49,307 bases of DNA from Chara braunii (GCA_003427395.1 BFEA01000385.1:1220932-1270238), one strand, 5' to 3'. Counted from the first letter of the stretch, positions 29,060 to 40,739 are shown. Numbers and translations are program-made. The notes: a model not told the origin generated them from the letters alone.

Positions 29060-30125
29060 GCCTACTGGCGAGGAAGCTGCCAATTGCAAGGGGGGACCGA
29101 AGTAGGGCAGGCGGGTTGTTGCTGTGTAGCCTCCTTGGCAATGTATTGCCACTCATAGTGTGCAAAAATGTCTGGTGCGAAGGCTTGCAGGTCTGCGCGA
29201 GAGATCCAACGGGTGTCCTTATTGCTTGAAGCAAACCTCGTACTGCATTGATTTGTTGGCACAGCGGCAATGAGTGCTGACGCGGCCGACCTTCTGAAAT
29301 CTTTCCATGGAGGGAGTATCCTGCAAACGCCTGCCCAGAATGTTGTCACTCTCCAACGATATGGATGTTGTGAGATTGGAGGCATGGAACACCGGATGCA
29401 TCTGCAGGTGAGGCGCCACATTGATGATGAATGACGAGCCTTCGGCTTGATGTCCAGCTGTGGAAAACACACCCTAAGGTCCGAACCCTTTGGGGAGGAG
29501 TTTCCAAGGAAGCGTCTTGCTCGAGCGCAAACTCCTCAATGGAAATCCACACGAGATCACTATCCAACGAAAAGTATGTTGCGAGATTGGAGGCGTGGAA
29601 CACCGGATGCATCTGCAGGTGAGGCGCCACATTGATGATGAATGACGAGCCTTTTTTTTGGCTTGATGGCCAGCTGTGGAAATGAAACGCCAAGGTCCGA
29701 ACCATTTGGGGAGGAGTTTCTGAGGAGACGTCTTGCTCGAACGCAAACTCCTCGATGGACAAGGCAGTGACGCCAATTGGCTTGCTGCTACATACGAAGT
29801 TGGGCCTTCTGCATATGTGCTCGGGCATTGGCCAACAACTCCCACGTCTTCCATATGGAGGTCAGGTGTACGATAGGTGTCAATACCGGTCACCTGTGGG
29901 AGAAGGGGATTGGCAAAGAGTCGGCCTTTCCGACCGCCATGATCAAGGTCGAATGGAGTGACGGCAACTGCGGAATGAAGTGAAGTATTGTAGTTGAACT
30001 CAATGCCGGGAAGGCACTCAACCCAGTCCTTTTGGTCGATATGAATAAGCATGCAAAGCATCATTTTTACAAGCAAGGTAGAGGAGAAAAAAGAAGAAGA
30101 ATTCTCTGTCTTTTTCTTTCTTTTT
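29060..30125 (-). pseudogene. Integrase C-terminus and chromodomain-like tail of a gypsy element
   Basis: Minus-strand frames resemble the end of chromovirus pol. QKDWVECLPGIEFNYNTSLH (about 30035-29975) corresponds to the integrase region with WV..LP..EFAYN..VH. LLPKWFGPW precedes a HPVFHASNL word of the integrase tail, and a QYEVCFKQ...DLQAFAPDIFAHYEWQ stretch near 29250-29120 resembles a chromodomain end. The longest continuous frame is 29474-30250. Frameshifts occur and a 211-bp segment is duplicated inside. The RT and RNase H parts are missing; sequence right of 30125 is a different repeat. Confidence 0.75.
29346..29765. repeat. Tandem 211-bp duplication within the integrase tail
   Basis: TCACT(C/A)TCCAACGA begins copies at 29346 and 29557. 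GGATGCATCTGCAGGTGAGG and GGCGCCACATTGATGATGAA recur in each. The second copy has an extra T run after GACGAGCC. The duplicated protein part includes the HPVFHASNL word. Confidence 0.9.
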
Positions 30126-30250
30126 CTTAAGCCCAGGCTGTTGTACAGGCCAGGTTCCAGACACACGGTGGTCGCTGCATCAGCCAGCCATTGCTTGTCC
30201 TGACAATTGTTCCATTTGTGAGACCGCCTCCCAGCCCATCCTCTCACCAA
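30110..30250. repeat. Second copy of the dispersed repeat at 7525-7703
   Basis: CTGTTGTACAGGCCAGGTTC and ACACACGGTGG parallel the other copy, and a TTTTTCTTTC tract precedes it. Confidence 0.5.
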
Positions 30251-32026
30251 TTCTCCCAGTGTACCCCCATTCCTACTATCCTACCTCAGTATTTATCACC
30301 TCGGACTATCACCTCATTATCTCAGAGCATGACTTGGACTGAATAGCAGTTACAGGTACTAGGGATAGCCAAGCTCAATGGGACAAGCCCGGACTGGCCC
30401 AGCTTACCCAAGGCTTAGGCGGATCATAGACAAGCCCGGAGTGGCTATGAACCTCTTCTCAGCCCTAGTTGAGGCACAGATGAGCGAGTCTTGTCACCCA
30501 GGAACTTCGGACGCCAGGCACAGGCAGTATCCTATCAACCCCTCAATTACTACCCACCTTCCTAACGAAGCACCAGAGTTAGGGAGACTCAACGGACAAC
30601 CCTTGACTGGCCCAGCTTGCCCAGGGCTAGAAGGAGCGGTGTTCAAACCCTACCCAACGCTAGTTACTGACCCCTATCTGAAAGCCCCTCCAAGCCCAGA
30701 TTGAGTCTCTGGCACCCCTAGTAAGGATTGGAGGTCTGGCGTGGAGCGTGTCTAGACACTTTATCTGAGGAGGACAGTGACGGGGAAGACTTATGGTGAA
30801 ACTCGATCTTGAGTTGTGGCCTCAATGGGCCTGAGAGTCCGGTTCAGACACTGAGATCTCCAGTGTGATTCCATGGGATCAGAGGGCTCGTTACCAGCGG
30901 TACCCGGCACTATACCTGTTTCTGGTGTTGGATGTAGTGCATCGGACCCCATTGTTTTGGATGAGTAAAATGTTTTATTTGTTCCTTCCAACAACTTGTC
31001 ATCCGGCTTTGAGGTTCTGCTGGTTCCATTGATTGTGCTGACTTATTTTCATTGTCAAGACAAACCAGATTTCTCTACAGGTTACAGGAGCCTCTAGCGA
31101 CCCTCCCGTGGGTGACAGACACGGCACGAGACACGGGGATCGGTCGGCGTGCCGGCAAATCTCTTCTCCCGGTCGACAGTGGAGCAGTTGCCGGGGAGGG
31201 CTGCCTCTCGGGACTTTGGTCCGTCCGTAACCGCAGGGGTGTGGAGGATTGAAGTTGATTGTTTTGAAACTCACGCCTGGGTATTACTCGGTGTGTGCAG
31301 GTACGGCGCAGGCGCGAGTGGACGAATAGTGGATGCCGACCCATTGCGACGTGCCCGGTGAGATGTTGATTTTCGCTTTTCCATGGATTCATGATTTGTT
31401 GATCTTCACATTTGCATGGATTCATATGCTTCTTCCTGCATGCTTTGCGATTGAGAAAGTTCAATTATGATCTTTCCCCACCCCTTGGTCAGTCCACCCT
31501 GATTTGAGTTCCAAGAGAGAAAAGAGTGAGCAGGGGAAGAATTAGAGGGGCTCAAGGGGAGGGGAGAAGCGCCCCGGATTTGCAAGGAGCTGGGAGGGAA
31601 CTAGATAGGCTAGTTGATCGTGATGGATAGTTGGGAGGTTTGAACCACAGCACGAGTCAGTGAGAGACCATGCCTGAGGTGGGCCGAGTAGAGGTATGGA
31701 TAGGAGCAAGGTCGCAAGAGTGAGAAACTGCCCCTTCGTTCACGTGTGACTTCGGTCCACCCTAGAGCACATGAGTTGGCCAACTCGTATCCAGGTAGCG
31801 GCGGAGGTGGTAGGTCAGCGATGATGGTACATTGATCAATTCTCCTTCTCGTCATGAGGGTAAGGAGAGATATGCCAAAGGGCAAGTTGTTAATCGAACC
31901 TTCTGGTTCTAACTTTTGTGATGAGAATGATGTGTCTGACTCTTTGTCTTTCTTGCACACATCATTCATACAGCTCGTACCTAAGTTCTTACAGGTGACT
32001 GTAGTGAATATGGAGAAGGCATGGTC
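30251..32026. other. No recognised gene; degenerate 212-bp direct repeat
   Basis: GGACTGGCCCAGCTTACCCA (about 30392) and GACTGGCCCAGCTTGCCCA (about 30605) mark a diverged duplication with about 212-bp offset. No coding region was recognised up to the minisatellite at 32027. Confidence 0.4.
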
Positions 32027-32166
32027 CTACCCCAATCAATAATGGTGGAATGTTCTTTTCTAGGCCTGTTGACGTCATGAGGGGATATAGGAGCGACTAC
32101 CCCAATCAGTAATGGTGGAATGTTCTTTTCTAGGCCTGTTGACGTCCTGAGGGGATATAGGAGCGA
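32027..32166. repeat. Two tandem 70-bp repeats
   Basis: CTACCCCAATCARTAATGGT begins at 32027 and 32097. The copies differ at about two bases. They lie about 100 bp before the first long frame of the plus-strand retroelement region and might be part of its 5' LTR or leader. Confidence 0.95.
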
Positions 32167-32262
32167 TTGACGGGGGCCTATCGTGTGGGTATGTGAGCTC
32201 ACCAGTTCGAGAGTGGGCACAAGGAAGGAAACATTGAGAGAACCATTGGCGGTTGATTAGGA

Positions 32263-32964
32263 ATGGTGTTTATTGAATCAGATACCCAAATTCATCTTAG
32301 ACACGCGGAAGGGTCGTTTGACGTTGTGAGCCTGCCATTGGAAGGGAAAAGCAAGTATAGACCAACCAGAGAACAAGGGTTGATAGTGAGAGAGGGAGTT
32401 TTCCTGTCGGTGAGGATCGAGTGTCAGCCTAGACCCTGCGTCAGGAGGGATAGAGAGAATGAGCCGCTCATTGCAGAGGTAAACATTAGAATATATTTAT
32501 CAAGCGATGAGTGGAAGTTTCTGGTGATAGACATTGCGAGGCATTGTCGAGCGCTCCCCTGTCTGGTATCTCTCAGCCGTAGGTACAGTCCTCGGTTGTT
32601 TGGTGAGTTTTCGGCAGGGTCAGATACTATTGCTCGATACTCGGTTCGATACGCGTATGACTGGGAACTCCCCAGAGCGACTGTGGTCAAACCTACGACA
32701 GTGCCTAGGTTTCTGACCGAGTTAATCTTTGGGAGAGCAGATAGTCATCAGAGGTTGCTAAGGGCGTTTAGGAGGGCTATCCTGTTTAAACCCTCAATAG
32801 TTGAGCTCGCGTGGCTGGCCACTTATTGCTTGGATAGGACTGTACCTGATCATAGGGAATTAAGACAATTTTTTTTCTGTATTAGGACAGAACTCCGTGA
32901 AGGAGCGATTACGGGTGCGACGGACAGAGCTAGGATTCAGAACGTCGAACCTGTAGAGGACTAG
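32263..32964 (+). CDS. Unrecognised 233-aa open frame upstream of gypsy gag
   Basis: A complete ATG-to-TAG frame, the longest intact one in the retroelement region. I do not recognise a domain. It is rich in Arg, Glu and Leu, has no signal peptide or clear membrane segment, and codon use resembles the neighbouring gag fragments rather than the Toc159-type gene. Residues about 70-100 (around NIRIYLSSDEWKF) resemble the translated segments at 34815-34880 and 35640-35700, so it belongs to a small set of related frames. It lies on the same strand as gag-pol and may be an extra frame of that element. Whether it is expressed cannot be told. Confidence 0.45.
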   Translation: MVFIESDTQIHLRHAEGSFDVVSLPLEGKSKYRPTREQGLIVREGVFLSVRIECQPRPCVRRDRENEPLIAEVNIRIYLSSDEWKFLVIDIARHCRALPCLVSLSRRYSPRLFGEFSAGSDTIARYSVRYAYDWELPRATVVKPTTVPRFLTELIFGRADSHQRLLRAFRRAILFKPSIVELAWLATYCLDRTVPDHRELRQFFFCIRTELREGAITGATDRARIQNVEPVED

Positions 32965-33140
32965 ATGTCTCAATACAGGGAGGTGTACTTAGTTGAACTC
33001 CGCCAATTCGAGTATAGATAGCTGAATTTATTGACGAAGACTGAATTGAATTTACCCTGTCAGGAAAAGCGATCAGGCGGCCTAACCAACGAAAGGTAGA
33101 TAAAGTCTAGAGGTCAATCTTGATAAGGCCTGGGGTCTAG

Positions 33141-33449
33141 TTGTTGGTTGTGACCTCGGTAAAATTTTATCGGGATAGAAGAGGAAGGAAGATAGCGGGA
33201 TTGACCACGCTAGCTGTTGAGGGTTTTCTATATTATCGTACCTCTATGTTAGCAGATATTGTCTTCATAGCGGTGGAACAGAGTTGTAAGGATCCGAAGC
33301 TAGGGGTTGTGCCAAGCCTAGACGTCCACACTTGGCCTGACAAGGAGGTAGTCCGGGGGATACTTCGGGGCGAGGTTGGGAAACTCCAGGAGGAGGAACT
33401 TCATTGGGGTGAAGGATTTAGGTCGATAATTCTCTTTAAGGCTGGATGA
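33141..33449 (+). pseudogene. Unrecognised open fragment in the retroelement leader
   Basis: An open stretch of about 100 codons without its own ATG at the start. A word LYYRTSMLADIVF followed by a Cys/Glu-rich segment is faintly like the related frames at 32480 and 35640. No domain recognised. Probably a remnant. Confidence 0.3.
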
Positions 33450-33613
33450 GCAGGGATTTCTACCACATCTGGAAGAAGCATTATGACTTTAAGTCCCCAC
33501 CTTCGTTGGAGGATTTCCTCCGAGGGCTTAGATTGTTTAATCCAAATTCACTGGTCGTTCCTCCTACTCGAGTGCTTCTTGTGGAATAGCGATGCGCACC
33601 ACGTTTATTACCG

Positions 33614-34096
33614 TTGTGGAAGACAGGTCCAAGGTTTGGGGATTCGTCCTTCGAATTGGTAGAGGTGATTCAATCGGCATCGCCTAGAGGACCGGGGGAA
33701 TCATCGAGAGAAGACCAACCTAGTGAGTTTTGGATCGTCCTTGATAGAGTTATTAGAGAGCCGTTCGACTATGTAGCCGGCCTGACCGAGTTATATAAAA
33801 CATGGGACTCTGACCCCTTGGATCGCGAGCAAACTCTCCTGGGTTTCGTTGAGCTACGCTCCTACTATTGTAAGGTAGGGGTTTTCGAAGACGAAGAGGA
33901 AGCGTACAGAGAGGAGGATTGGGACCAAGGCGAGTGGAAAGAGGCGAGCGTCGACCATGAGGAGTGGGAAGACTTACGGGATTTCCCCGATGAAAGAGTA
34001 GGATATTTTAGAAACTCGGATGGAATTGAATGGAGTGCCCAAGAGCAGTGGCTCAGGGTAGGGATTAGGATGGGCTCAAGGGCTAGAGATGACTAA
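33614..34096 (+). pseudogene. Unrecognised acidic open fragment
   Basis: About 160 open codons, no ATG at the beginning. The C-terminal half is strongly acidic with many E, D and W (around DWDQGEWKEASVDHEEWEDL). No domain recognised. It lies between related frames on the same strand and probably derives from the same element. Confidence 0.3.
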
Positions 34097-34794
34097 ACTT
34101 TTATCTGATAGACTCTCTTGGGAGAGATCTCTTGGGAGAGAGGGATTAATTGGGGCATGCCATCGTCTAGTGACCCGGTTATTGAGGATTTACTGAAAAA
34201 TTTGGACTCCTTTAACCTTGAGTGAACCCTTTCCGTACGTGATTAAGGACTACACAGTGATAGTGAATATACAACTTAAGAAAAAGGTGTACATACTAGT
34301 AGCTCAGTTTGTCGAAACTGATGAGCACGAATAGCGTTTTACAATCGGGAAGGAAAGGAGTTGACCGATGACTTGTAGGGGTGTCGGAATTGGACAGAGA
34401 CGATCGCGTACGCCTATAAAAAAGAGTTGGAAAGGAAGGGGAAGAAAGTTACTCGGAGTATAAGAGCAAGGGAGTACAACACTACCCCTAGCCCACTTAT
34501 TCTGGAAAACTACCTCGATGGAAGTAACTGGGGACCAATGATAAATATGGTACTCAAGGCACGGTGTTGGGGAAATAGACGATGAACACGGGGGAAAAAA
34601 AATCCGATGAAAAATTGAAAGAAAGAAGGGAAAGGTTCCTTTCAGCCTTTCAGGGTATAGGCCGCCGACGGAGAAGATAGATGTCGTTTGTGCATCCCTG
34701 AGCTCCATAGGGAAGAGAGAATCGATTTCATATGAAGTTGAGCCACATGAGCTCGTAGATAGTGGATGAGAGCAGATCCGCCTCTATGTCATAA

Positions 34795-35070
34795 TTGCTC
34801 GTTTTCTAGGGACGGAGGTGCGAGATGTAAGGATCTATTTACCAGAGGAGAGGGAGGTTGATCTTGTCTATGGGCATTGTTGGGAACGAGCGAAAGAGGT
34901 GGTGGAGAATGAAAGAGACATGTTACTCTCAATAGGGAAAGACGTCGTCTGAAACACAAGGATAATGATTTTTTAGCGACTGTTGAAACCTCCAGTTCCT
35001 TATGAGGCATTGAGAAACGAAAGACAGGGAATCGTGATTGAGTTCATCTTGCGACATAGGGCTGCAAATG
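34795..35070 (+). repeat. Paralogous coding repeat, copy A (copy B at 35580-35895)
   Basis: Translated in pieces, this segment has the order RIYL-x-E, YGHCWERAKEVVENE, NT-I-F, KPPVP-EALRNE and IEFILRH, which matches copy B segment for segment despite stops in this copy. At DNA level both contain (T/G)TTGGGA(A/G)CGAGC words. This indicates an ancient duplication with a period of about 785 bp. Confidence 0.6.
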
Positions 35071-35397
35071 ACCAAAGGAGGTGATTATAAGCCAGGTGGC
35101 GGAAACATAATTCGGGAAGGACTGAGACGAGACTTTGATAGGAGGACGTCCGACGATCTGTACCGGTTCTTGAGGACATGGGTATGGGAGGATCTATGTA
35201 CGTTAGGAACTTCGATTTGTAGGAGGATAAGGCATCCAGAAACCGAGCTGATCGAAATAAGGAGAGGGGCGGCATGTCTGAATGAGCAAGAACGCAAATT
35301 TTATCTCGATACAGGACTATTTGGAGTAAAGGCCGAACATGAGATTAGAGACGACAGGGGAAGATTAAAGGGTATCTTGATGACCGTTAAAAAATAG
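35038..35397 (+). pseudogene. Unrecognised open fragment between the paralogous repeats
   Basis: About 119 open codons starting from TTG, with several Arg- and Asp-rich stretches (RRDFDRRTSDDLYRFLRTW). No domain recognised. Confidence 0.25.
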
Positions 35398-35583
35398 ATT
35401 GGTGAAAAGGGAGAGGGTCCGATGAGTGGGGTCCTTCCTTTTCGATCTTGGTTCCCATGAAGCATGGGTGCTAGAAGGCTGAGTAGAGGAAACGAAAAGG
35501 ATCCGCGACTTCTTGGACTCGTTATCTCATAAGGAGGTTTTCCTTTATGTAATCACGAGATGTGACGCATTGAGAGGCTTGAT

Positions 35584-35844
35584 TTGGAACACGATAGTCT
35601 TTATGTACTGACCTGCTACTTTATTGATCTTGACGAGTACGACACACGGATCTATGTGTCGAAGGTTAGGTATAGGGAACAGTGGTACGGTAGTTGTTGG
35701 GAGCGAGCCGTTGGGATTGTCCTAGAGGAGAAAAGGAGATTGGAGAGAGAAGGAGAAATCCACGTTTGGAACACGGATGTTGTGCTTTTCGTAGGGATGC
35801 CTAAACCCCAACCTAGCTTGGTTGCGTTGCAAAGGAATGAGTGA
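35584..35844 (+). pseudogene. Unrecognised fragment, paralogous repeat copy B
   Basis: An open frame of 86 codons without an ATG at its start. It includes TRIYVSKVRYREQWYGSCWE, then EKRRLE and a PKPQPSLVALQRNE end, paralleling copy A at 34795-35070 and residues 70-100 of the frame at 32263. After the stop the similarity continues to about 35895. Function unknown. Confidence 0.4.
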
Positions 35845-35899
35845 GAAACAATGATAGAGTTTGTACAAAGAGTTAAGGAAAATAAATTGGCAAATTAAG

Positions 35900-36425
35900 A
35901 CTCGACTCAGACGAAGAGGAATGTCGGGACCCACGACTGACGAGGTGGAAATCAATAGAGTGTTTTTCGCTGGCAGAAAATGTCAGTTATTTGAATCAGA
36001 ACGACGCGATTGCTGGATGACCGAGGCTGTTGCCGCTTAGCCGAGGGGACAATTGAGCGATAACGACCTAGATTGCTCGTTTTGGCGGTGACTGAAAAGC
36101 ATATAACCTATGATGTAATGGTATGGTCGCTGGGATGGTTGAAGTATGAAGTGGAGAAAGACGAGACCGTCCGAGAGGCACGATACCACACGTAAGGGGA
36201 AGAGACGAGAATATTAATTATCTCACTGAGTTGTTTCTTGACCCAATAAACGATAAGGTAGTGAAACTAGTGGAAGGGTACAAGAACAAGGACTCCTTGC
36301 ACTTGAAAAGAGAGTTGAAGAGTTGGTTGTGATCTACAAGGAGGAAAGAGAGAGAACAATAAACTGGAGGGAATAATTTTTGGTTAGAAGAATGAGAGAG
36401 ATCCGTAACGAAGTCAAGAAGAGGG
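35900..36425. other. No intact frame; decayed continuation of the retroelement leader
   Basis: Short plus-strand frames broken by many stops. No feature recognised. Confidence 0.35.
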
Positions 36426-36926
36426 ATGACTAGCAGTCGGGGAGAGGCTAACAAGTATCAACTGATTGCAGGTGCAAAGATAGAAGAGTCTTTGGTGCGG
36501 GTTAGAGTAGAGGTGATACACAACGAAAGGTTGAGCCAGGAGGAGGAAGCTGAATCTGCTAGAAGGGTTGTTAAGGAAGCAAGGATATGTGTTATTTGGA
36601 AAGCAGCGGATGAACTTCGGTTAGCAAAGATTGAGATCCACAGGAGACCGTTTGAAGGAGAGACGTTTTTTCGGATGTGGAGGGAGACCACAGCTGAGGC
36701 GAAATCTAAGCTAAGAGAAGTCGGGGAGTTCGAAGAGCTTTTTAACGACATAGTCGACGGGGTTTTGTTGATAACTTTGGAGGCTAACTCGCGTTATTCA
36801 AAGGCTATGCTGACCACCGCTTTAGTTGTCAGATCAGAAAGAGAGGACGCTGACTTCGAGGGATTACAAGAAATTCTAGAAGGTTCGATCGACAGAATCT
36901 CAACAGCTTTGAACCGAGTATTTTAA
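36426..36926 (+). CDS. Unrecognised 166-aa open frame before gag
   Basis: An ATG-to-TAA frame whose product is highly charged and likely helical (E, R, K, A, L rich; SQEEEAESARRVVKEA near residue 37). No enzyme motif, signal or membrane segment is visible. It sits directly before the capsid-like frame on the same strand, so it may be the N-terminal part of gag. It is intact, unlike most neighbours. Confidence 0.4.
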   Translation: MTSSRGEANKYQLIAGAKIEESLVRVRVEVIHNERLSQEEEAESARRVVKEARICVIWKAADELRLAKIEIHRRPFEGETFFRMWRETTAEAKSKLREVGEFEELFNDIVDGVLLITLEANSRYSKAMLTTALVVRSEREDADFEGLQEILEGSIDRISTALNRVF

Positions 36927-37044
36927 AATTAGATAGAAAGAATGGATGCCGAAGGAAATTATTTGGAGGAGACGTGAAGACACAAGAGACGAGGATGAAC
37001 AATCCTAAAAGGAAGATGGGTGTGGAGACTGTTAGTGATGCTGA

Positions 37045-38280
37045 TTGGAGAGTCGGGCCAAGGAACTGGAAGCACGAAGTGCTAAGGGAGAGAGTTGGAG
37101 AAAGGAGGTTTTGACAAGGCCCATGATGGCTAGGTTTACAAACTCCGGTGCTAGGGAAACTTGGAGAGAGATCCCTGGGGAGCCTTACAGAAGGAGTCCC
37201 TATTCGATGGCGTACCCGTCGAGTTCCTATATGCCCTCTTTCTTCGAACCCCCTTTGTACCAACCACCTTTTTTTGCCAGGTTTCCGACGATCTTCACGG
37301 GCCAAAATGTTTCTGAATTCCTGGACGACTCAGAAGTCATTGGTATGAGACGGGAGCGGACCAACCAAGAGATGATTGCAAACTTCTTTCATCACATTGC
37401 ACCCCATGTCCCAAGACGAAAAACAGAAACTCTTTTTTCTAATACATAATTAGTCGAGTACGAGATCCAATGTCTCTTCTTGCGTAGACTCACTAAAGTC
37501 AGGCCTTCGGCTTCACCGACTTCGTGTCCTAAGGTTGCCTGGAAGTCCACGGGGGAAACTGGTCACTTGATCCAGTGAAACCCCGCCAAATAGGTAAGAG
37601 AACTCAAAGCAAGTAGAGTTAGTGAGCCGTGTAATGGGCAACTATTTCACACGGTTCGGAGGGCACTTCAGTAAGTCTGTGCAAATCAGATTGAAGTTTT
37701 GACCCCTATCCCTTTTGATGATGCCAGAAGTCGTTTTGATATACGATTTTACCTTGTGTCTATTTTATTTCTTATTTTTGGGGCGACCGTCTGAGAAGTA
37801 AGGGGTGTTGTTCCCGACGACGACCAATGGTTGACGTTCAGGGAGAAAGTAACTCGAGCGTTCACGTGTGATGAGATCTCCTACTCGGTCGAAGATTTGA
37901 AAGAAATGAAAAAGGAAGAGAATGAAAGCCTAGTGACATTCACTAGGAGATATGAGAAGGCCTCGAACTCGCTAGTAGAAGGAGAATTTATGGGAGAAAT
38001 ATAAAGATGCGGGATATTCCTAGACACCTTGCCACGAGAGAAGCGTGAGATGGTGGTGCAAAAACTCCCTGCAAAAAGAGTGATGTTTGCGCATGTCAAA
38101 GCCTTAGCTCACAATACGGAGGGGCAAAGTGCTAGGACGTATATATTGAAGGTTCTAGATAATCTGGGGAAAGGCATAGCTCCTGGGAGAGGAGGAGGAA
38201 GACCTCAAATTGAAAACCGTAAGGTGAGGATGGAAGGAAGGGAGACGAATTCGAATTCGCCAAGAAAGGGGAAATAGAGA
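37045..38280 (+). pseudogene. Ty3/gypsy gag (capsid) remnant
   Basis: Two open pieces separated by stops and frameshifts. The first (to 37449) contains a proline/tyrosine-rich lead and IFTGQNVSEFLDD, then TNQEMIANFFHHIAPHV, typical of the capsid start in Ty3/gypsy gag. The second (about 37860-38277) contains a SLVTFTRRYEKASNSLVEGE stretch, like the retrotransposon gag core, then LDTLPREKREMVVQKLP. A TAA interrupts it near 38000. Product nonfunctional; role in an intact element would be particle formation. Confidence 0.75.
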
Positions 38281-38529
38281 AAGGAGAATGAAGGAGGCTA
38301 GAAGAGAAACGATGGCGAGTGGGGCGCCTCTAAATGGTCGAATATAAAAGATAGTGAATGAAAAACTAAGGACGAAATAGAAAGCAGGAGGCCCGAAAGG
38401 CGCGAAGACGAAATGACTAAGGAAATGGCATCCTTGAAGGCTGCGATGGATAAGCTACAGAATAGTGCCCAGAGAAGAGAGGAGTCGCCAACGCAACCAA
38501 CTTCACGGTCGGAGAATAAGGAGAAGGGA

Positions 38530-38859
38530 GACCCTAGTATGAAACGAGCATAAAATGATAAGGCTTGCATGTATTGTGGCGATGAGGACCACAAGAAGAA
38601 GGACTGTCAAGCCATGTTGGAGGCATTAAAGGAAGGGATCATCAAATTAGATGATAGGAAGTATATGCTGTGGGCGGATGAAGGGAAGCCTGTGCCGTTT
38701 CTGCCCTCGATGAAGATTAACGTTGACATCCGAAGGAGGAAAATGAACGAGGCAAGGGCTAAACAAGCGCAAGTACCCCTGGCCACGAAGGTCTCGAGGA
38801 TGACGTTTAAAGATGAGATTGACGAAGTACCTGAGAGCCCGAGGATCGGGATCTATTAA
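38530..38859 (+). pseudogene. Gag nucleocapsid zinc knuckle remnant
   Basis: CMYCGDEDHKKKDC at 38566-38607 is a perfect C-x2-C-x4-H-x4-C zinc knuckle, the RNA-binding motif of retrotransposon nucleocapsid. About 80 further codons remain open, including LDDRKYMLWADEG. A stop just upstream (near 38550) separates it from the capsid part. Confidence 0.85.
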
Positions 38860-39069
38860 GTTTGAGGAGATGATAAGCGGTAATGAGGCCTTCGTTTGTA
38901 CTCAAGGGATTGGAGAGTGAAGTAAGAGGAAGAAAGAGGATCCGGATCAACCGATGATGGATGAACAGGTGGAATCGCCAAGGTCATCCCTATCCCCTAG
39001 GAAAAGAGGGCCCAAGAAGTTCCAGTTTAAGAGTTCGCTAGACGAAGTGGACCTAAGAGAACCTCTGAG

Positions 39070-39500
39070 GAGAGCAATGGACATGCCATCTCTATCACTC
39101 TCAAGGAATTCATAGCTGGCTATGGTCCCACGAGGGATGAATTGATAGGGATGACGAAGAAGGCAGAAGTGTCACTGTCGGAAGCGACGACCGTTGAGAT
39201 GACTTGGTTGACACATATCAACGCGACTACTGAGAATACGTGGGATGATGGAAGTCAGACGATCACCATAGATAGGCCTGAGGGTAGCAGGGTCACGCTA
39301 GAAATCGTGAATGAGTTCGATAAACGTCACAAAGTCTCCCTGCAGAGTACATATGAGCTAATGACGCGAAGTTGTCAGATGATATCTGAGGAGTTCACCT
39401 TGGGACCCCATAGAATGAAAGGGAAGAAAACGAAAATCGAGGACCTGGAGAAGAAATATGTGGTAGATGGGATTGCCTATCCGAAAAAAAAACAACGATG
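39070..39500 (+). pseudogene. Fragment between zinc knuckle and reverse transcriptase
   Basis: The frame opens with AISITLKEFIAGYGPTRDEL and stays open to 39501. This is where the protease would be, but no D[ST]G active site was found. It may be the spacer around a lost protease. Confidence 0.45.
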
Positions 39501-39899
39501 AGGAATTTGAAGGATGTATAAATCTGTTTCTTTTTTAGGAATTCCCCCACACGGCGGGGGAAAGAAACACAAAATTGTAGCCCAAAAGGTTAAACCCGCT
39601 GCAGTTAGTCGCGATAAGACTGGGGAGATAGGGATAATTGAAAAGGAGATAACCCAAATAATTAGGGAGCGAAAGGTCACTGAAAGTTAAAGAATCACTG
39701 ATTAAAGGCTACCAGGAATGGATATAGGTGATGGGAATATAACAAGGGAGGAAAAGAGTTGATAATATAGACTTTAAGAGTTTGCGATAAGGCGGTAGCT
39801 TTCTGCGACGCTGAAAGAGGGCGGATAAATCCACACTATGCTAAGCCAGCGAGGATCTATACGGTTCCGCATATGTCATGGAACAACACAGGATGAAAG

Positions 39900-40680
39900 T
39901 GTGCTCAGAAAGAAAAGAAGATGATAGTGGATTTCCTGAAGGAAAAGATCAGGACCTTCGTAGCGGAACTATGTGAGAGCGCATACGCAAACAGATGGTT
40001 CTTCATAAGGAAGTCGAATGGAAAACTACGATAGATACAGGATCTGCAGAAGACGAATAAGGTTACGGTCAGAGATGTATGGTCTATTCGGAACCCTAAC
40101 CTCCTAGCTAAAGGGTCAGCGGGGCGATCCATTTACTCGGTCTGTGATTATTTTTCAAGATATAACGAGATTCTGTTGGACTACAGAGACCGGCATTTGA
40201 CCGCTATGCACACGCCCCTCGGATTGATCCAGATGATGGTGCTGTCAATGAGATTAACTAATGGTGTGGCGTTTTTTCAAAAAGCGATGGTTGCAGTATT
40301 GGGAGAGCTTATACCTGATTTAGTAGAGGTTTTCCTAGGCGACTTTCCTATCAAGGGCTCTTACGAAAAGGATAAGACCGAAGTGAAGCCTTGAGTAAGG
40401 AAGTTCGTTGCAAACCATGCTGAGGACATTAAAAAGGTAATGATGAAGCTGGAAGGCGCGAATCTCATAGTTAGTGGGATTAAGAGCAGATGAGCGGTGT
40501 TCTCTATTAAGATATTAAAATATATATGTAATAGGAATGGCAGGCGGTCAGATCTAGTGAAGCTCGAAAAACGCATGAATTGGTCTACGCCGCTTTGGCA
40601 TATCACGGTACACCAGTTTTTAGGCATCGTTGGGTTCTGGAAGAACTTCATAAAAGGATATGCGGAGAAAATTTAACCTA
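39900..40680 (+). pseudogene. Ty3/gypsy reverse transcriptase remnant, catalytic box broken
   Basis: RWFFIRKSNGKLR (from 39993), followed by an in-frame TAG at 40032, IQDLQKTNKVTVRDV, then AGRSIYSVCDYFSRYNEILL, HTPLGLIQMMVLSM and LTNGVAFFQKAMVAVLG match successive RT blocks. The catalytic box reads FLGDFPIKG at about 40332-40358, where family members have an Asp-Asp pair: the first Asp is Gly (GGC, 40338-40340). FLGIVGFWKNFIKGYA near 40617 is the connection region. Further stops at 40392 and 40490. Confidence 0.85.
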
Positions 40681-40739
40681 TAAGAAGGTTTTTGCGTAAA
40701 GGAGTGGAATGAAAATGGGCAAGTGAACAAAAGACGCGA

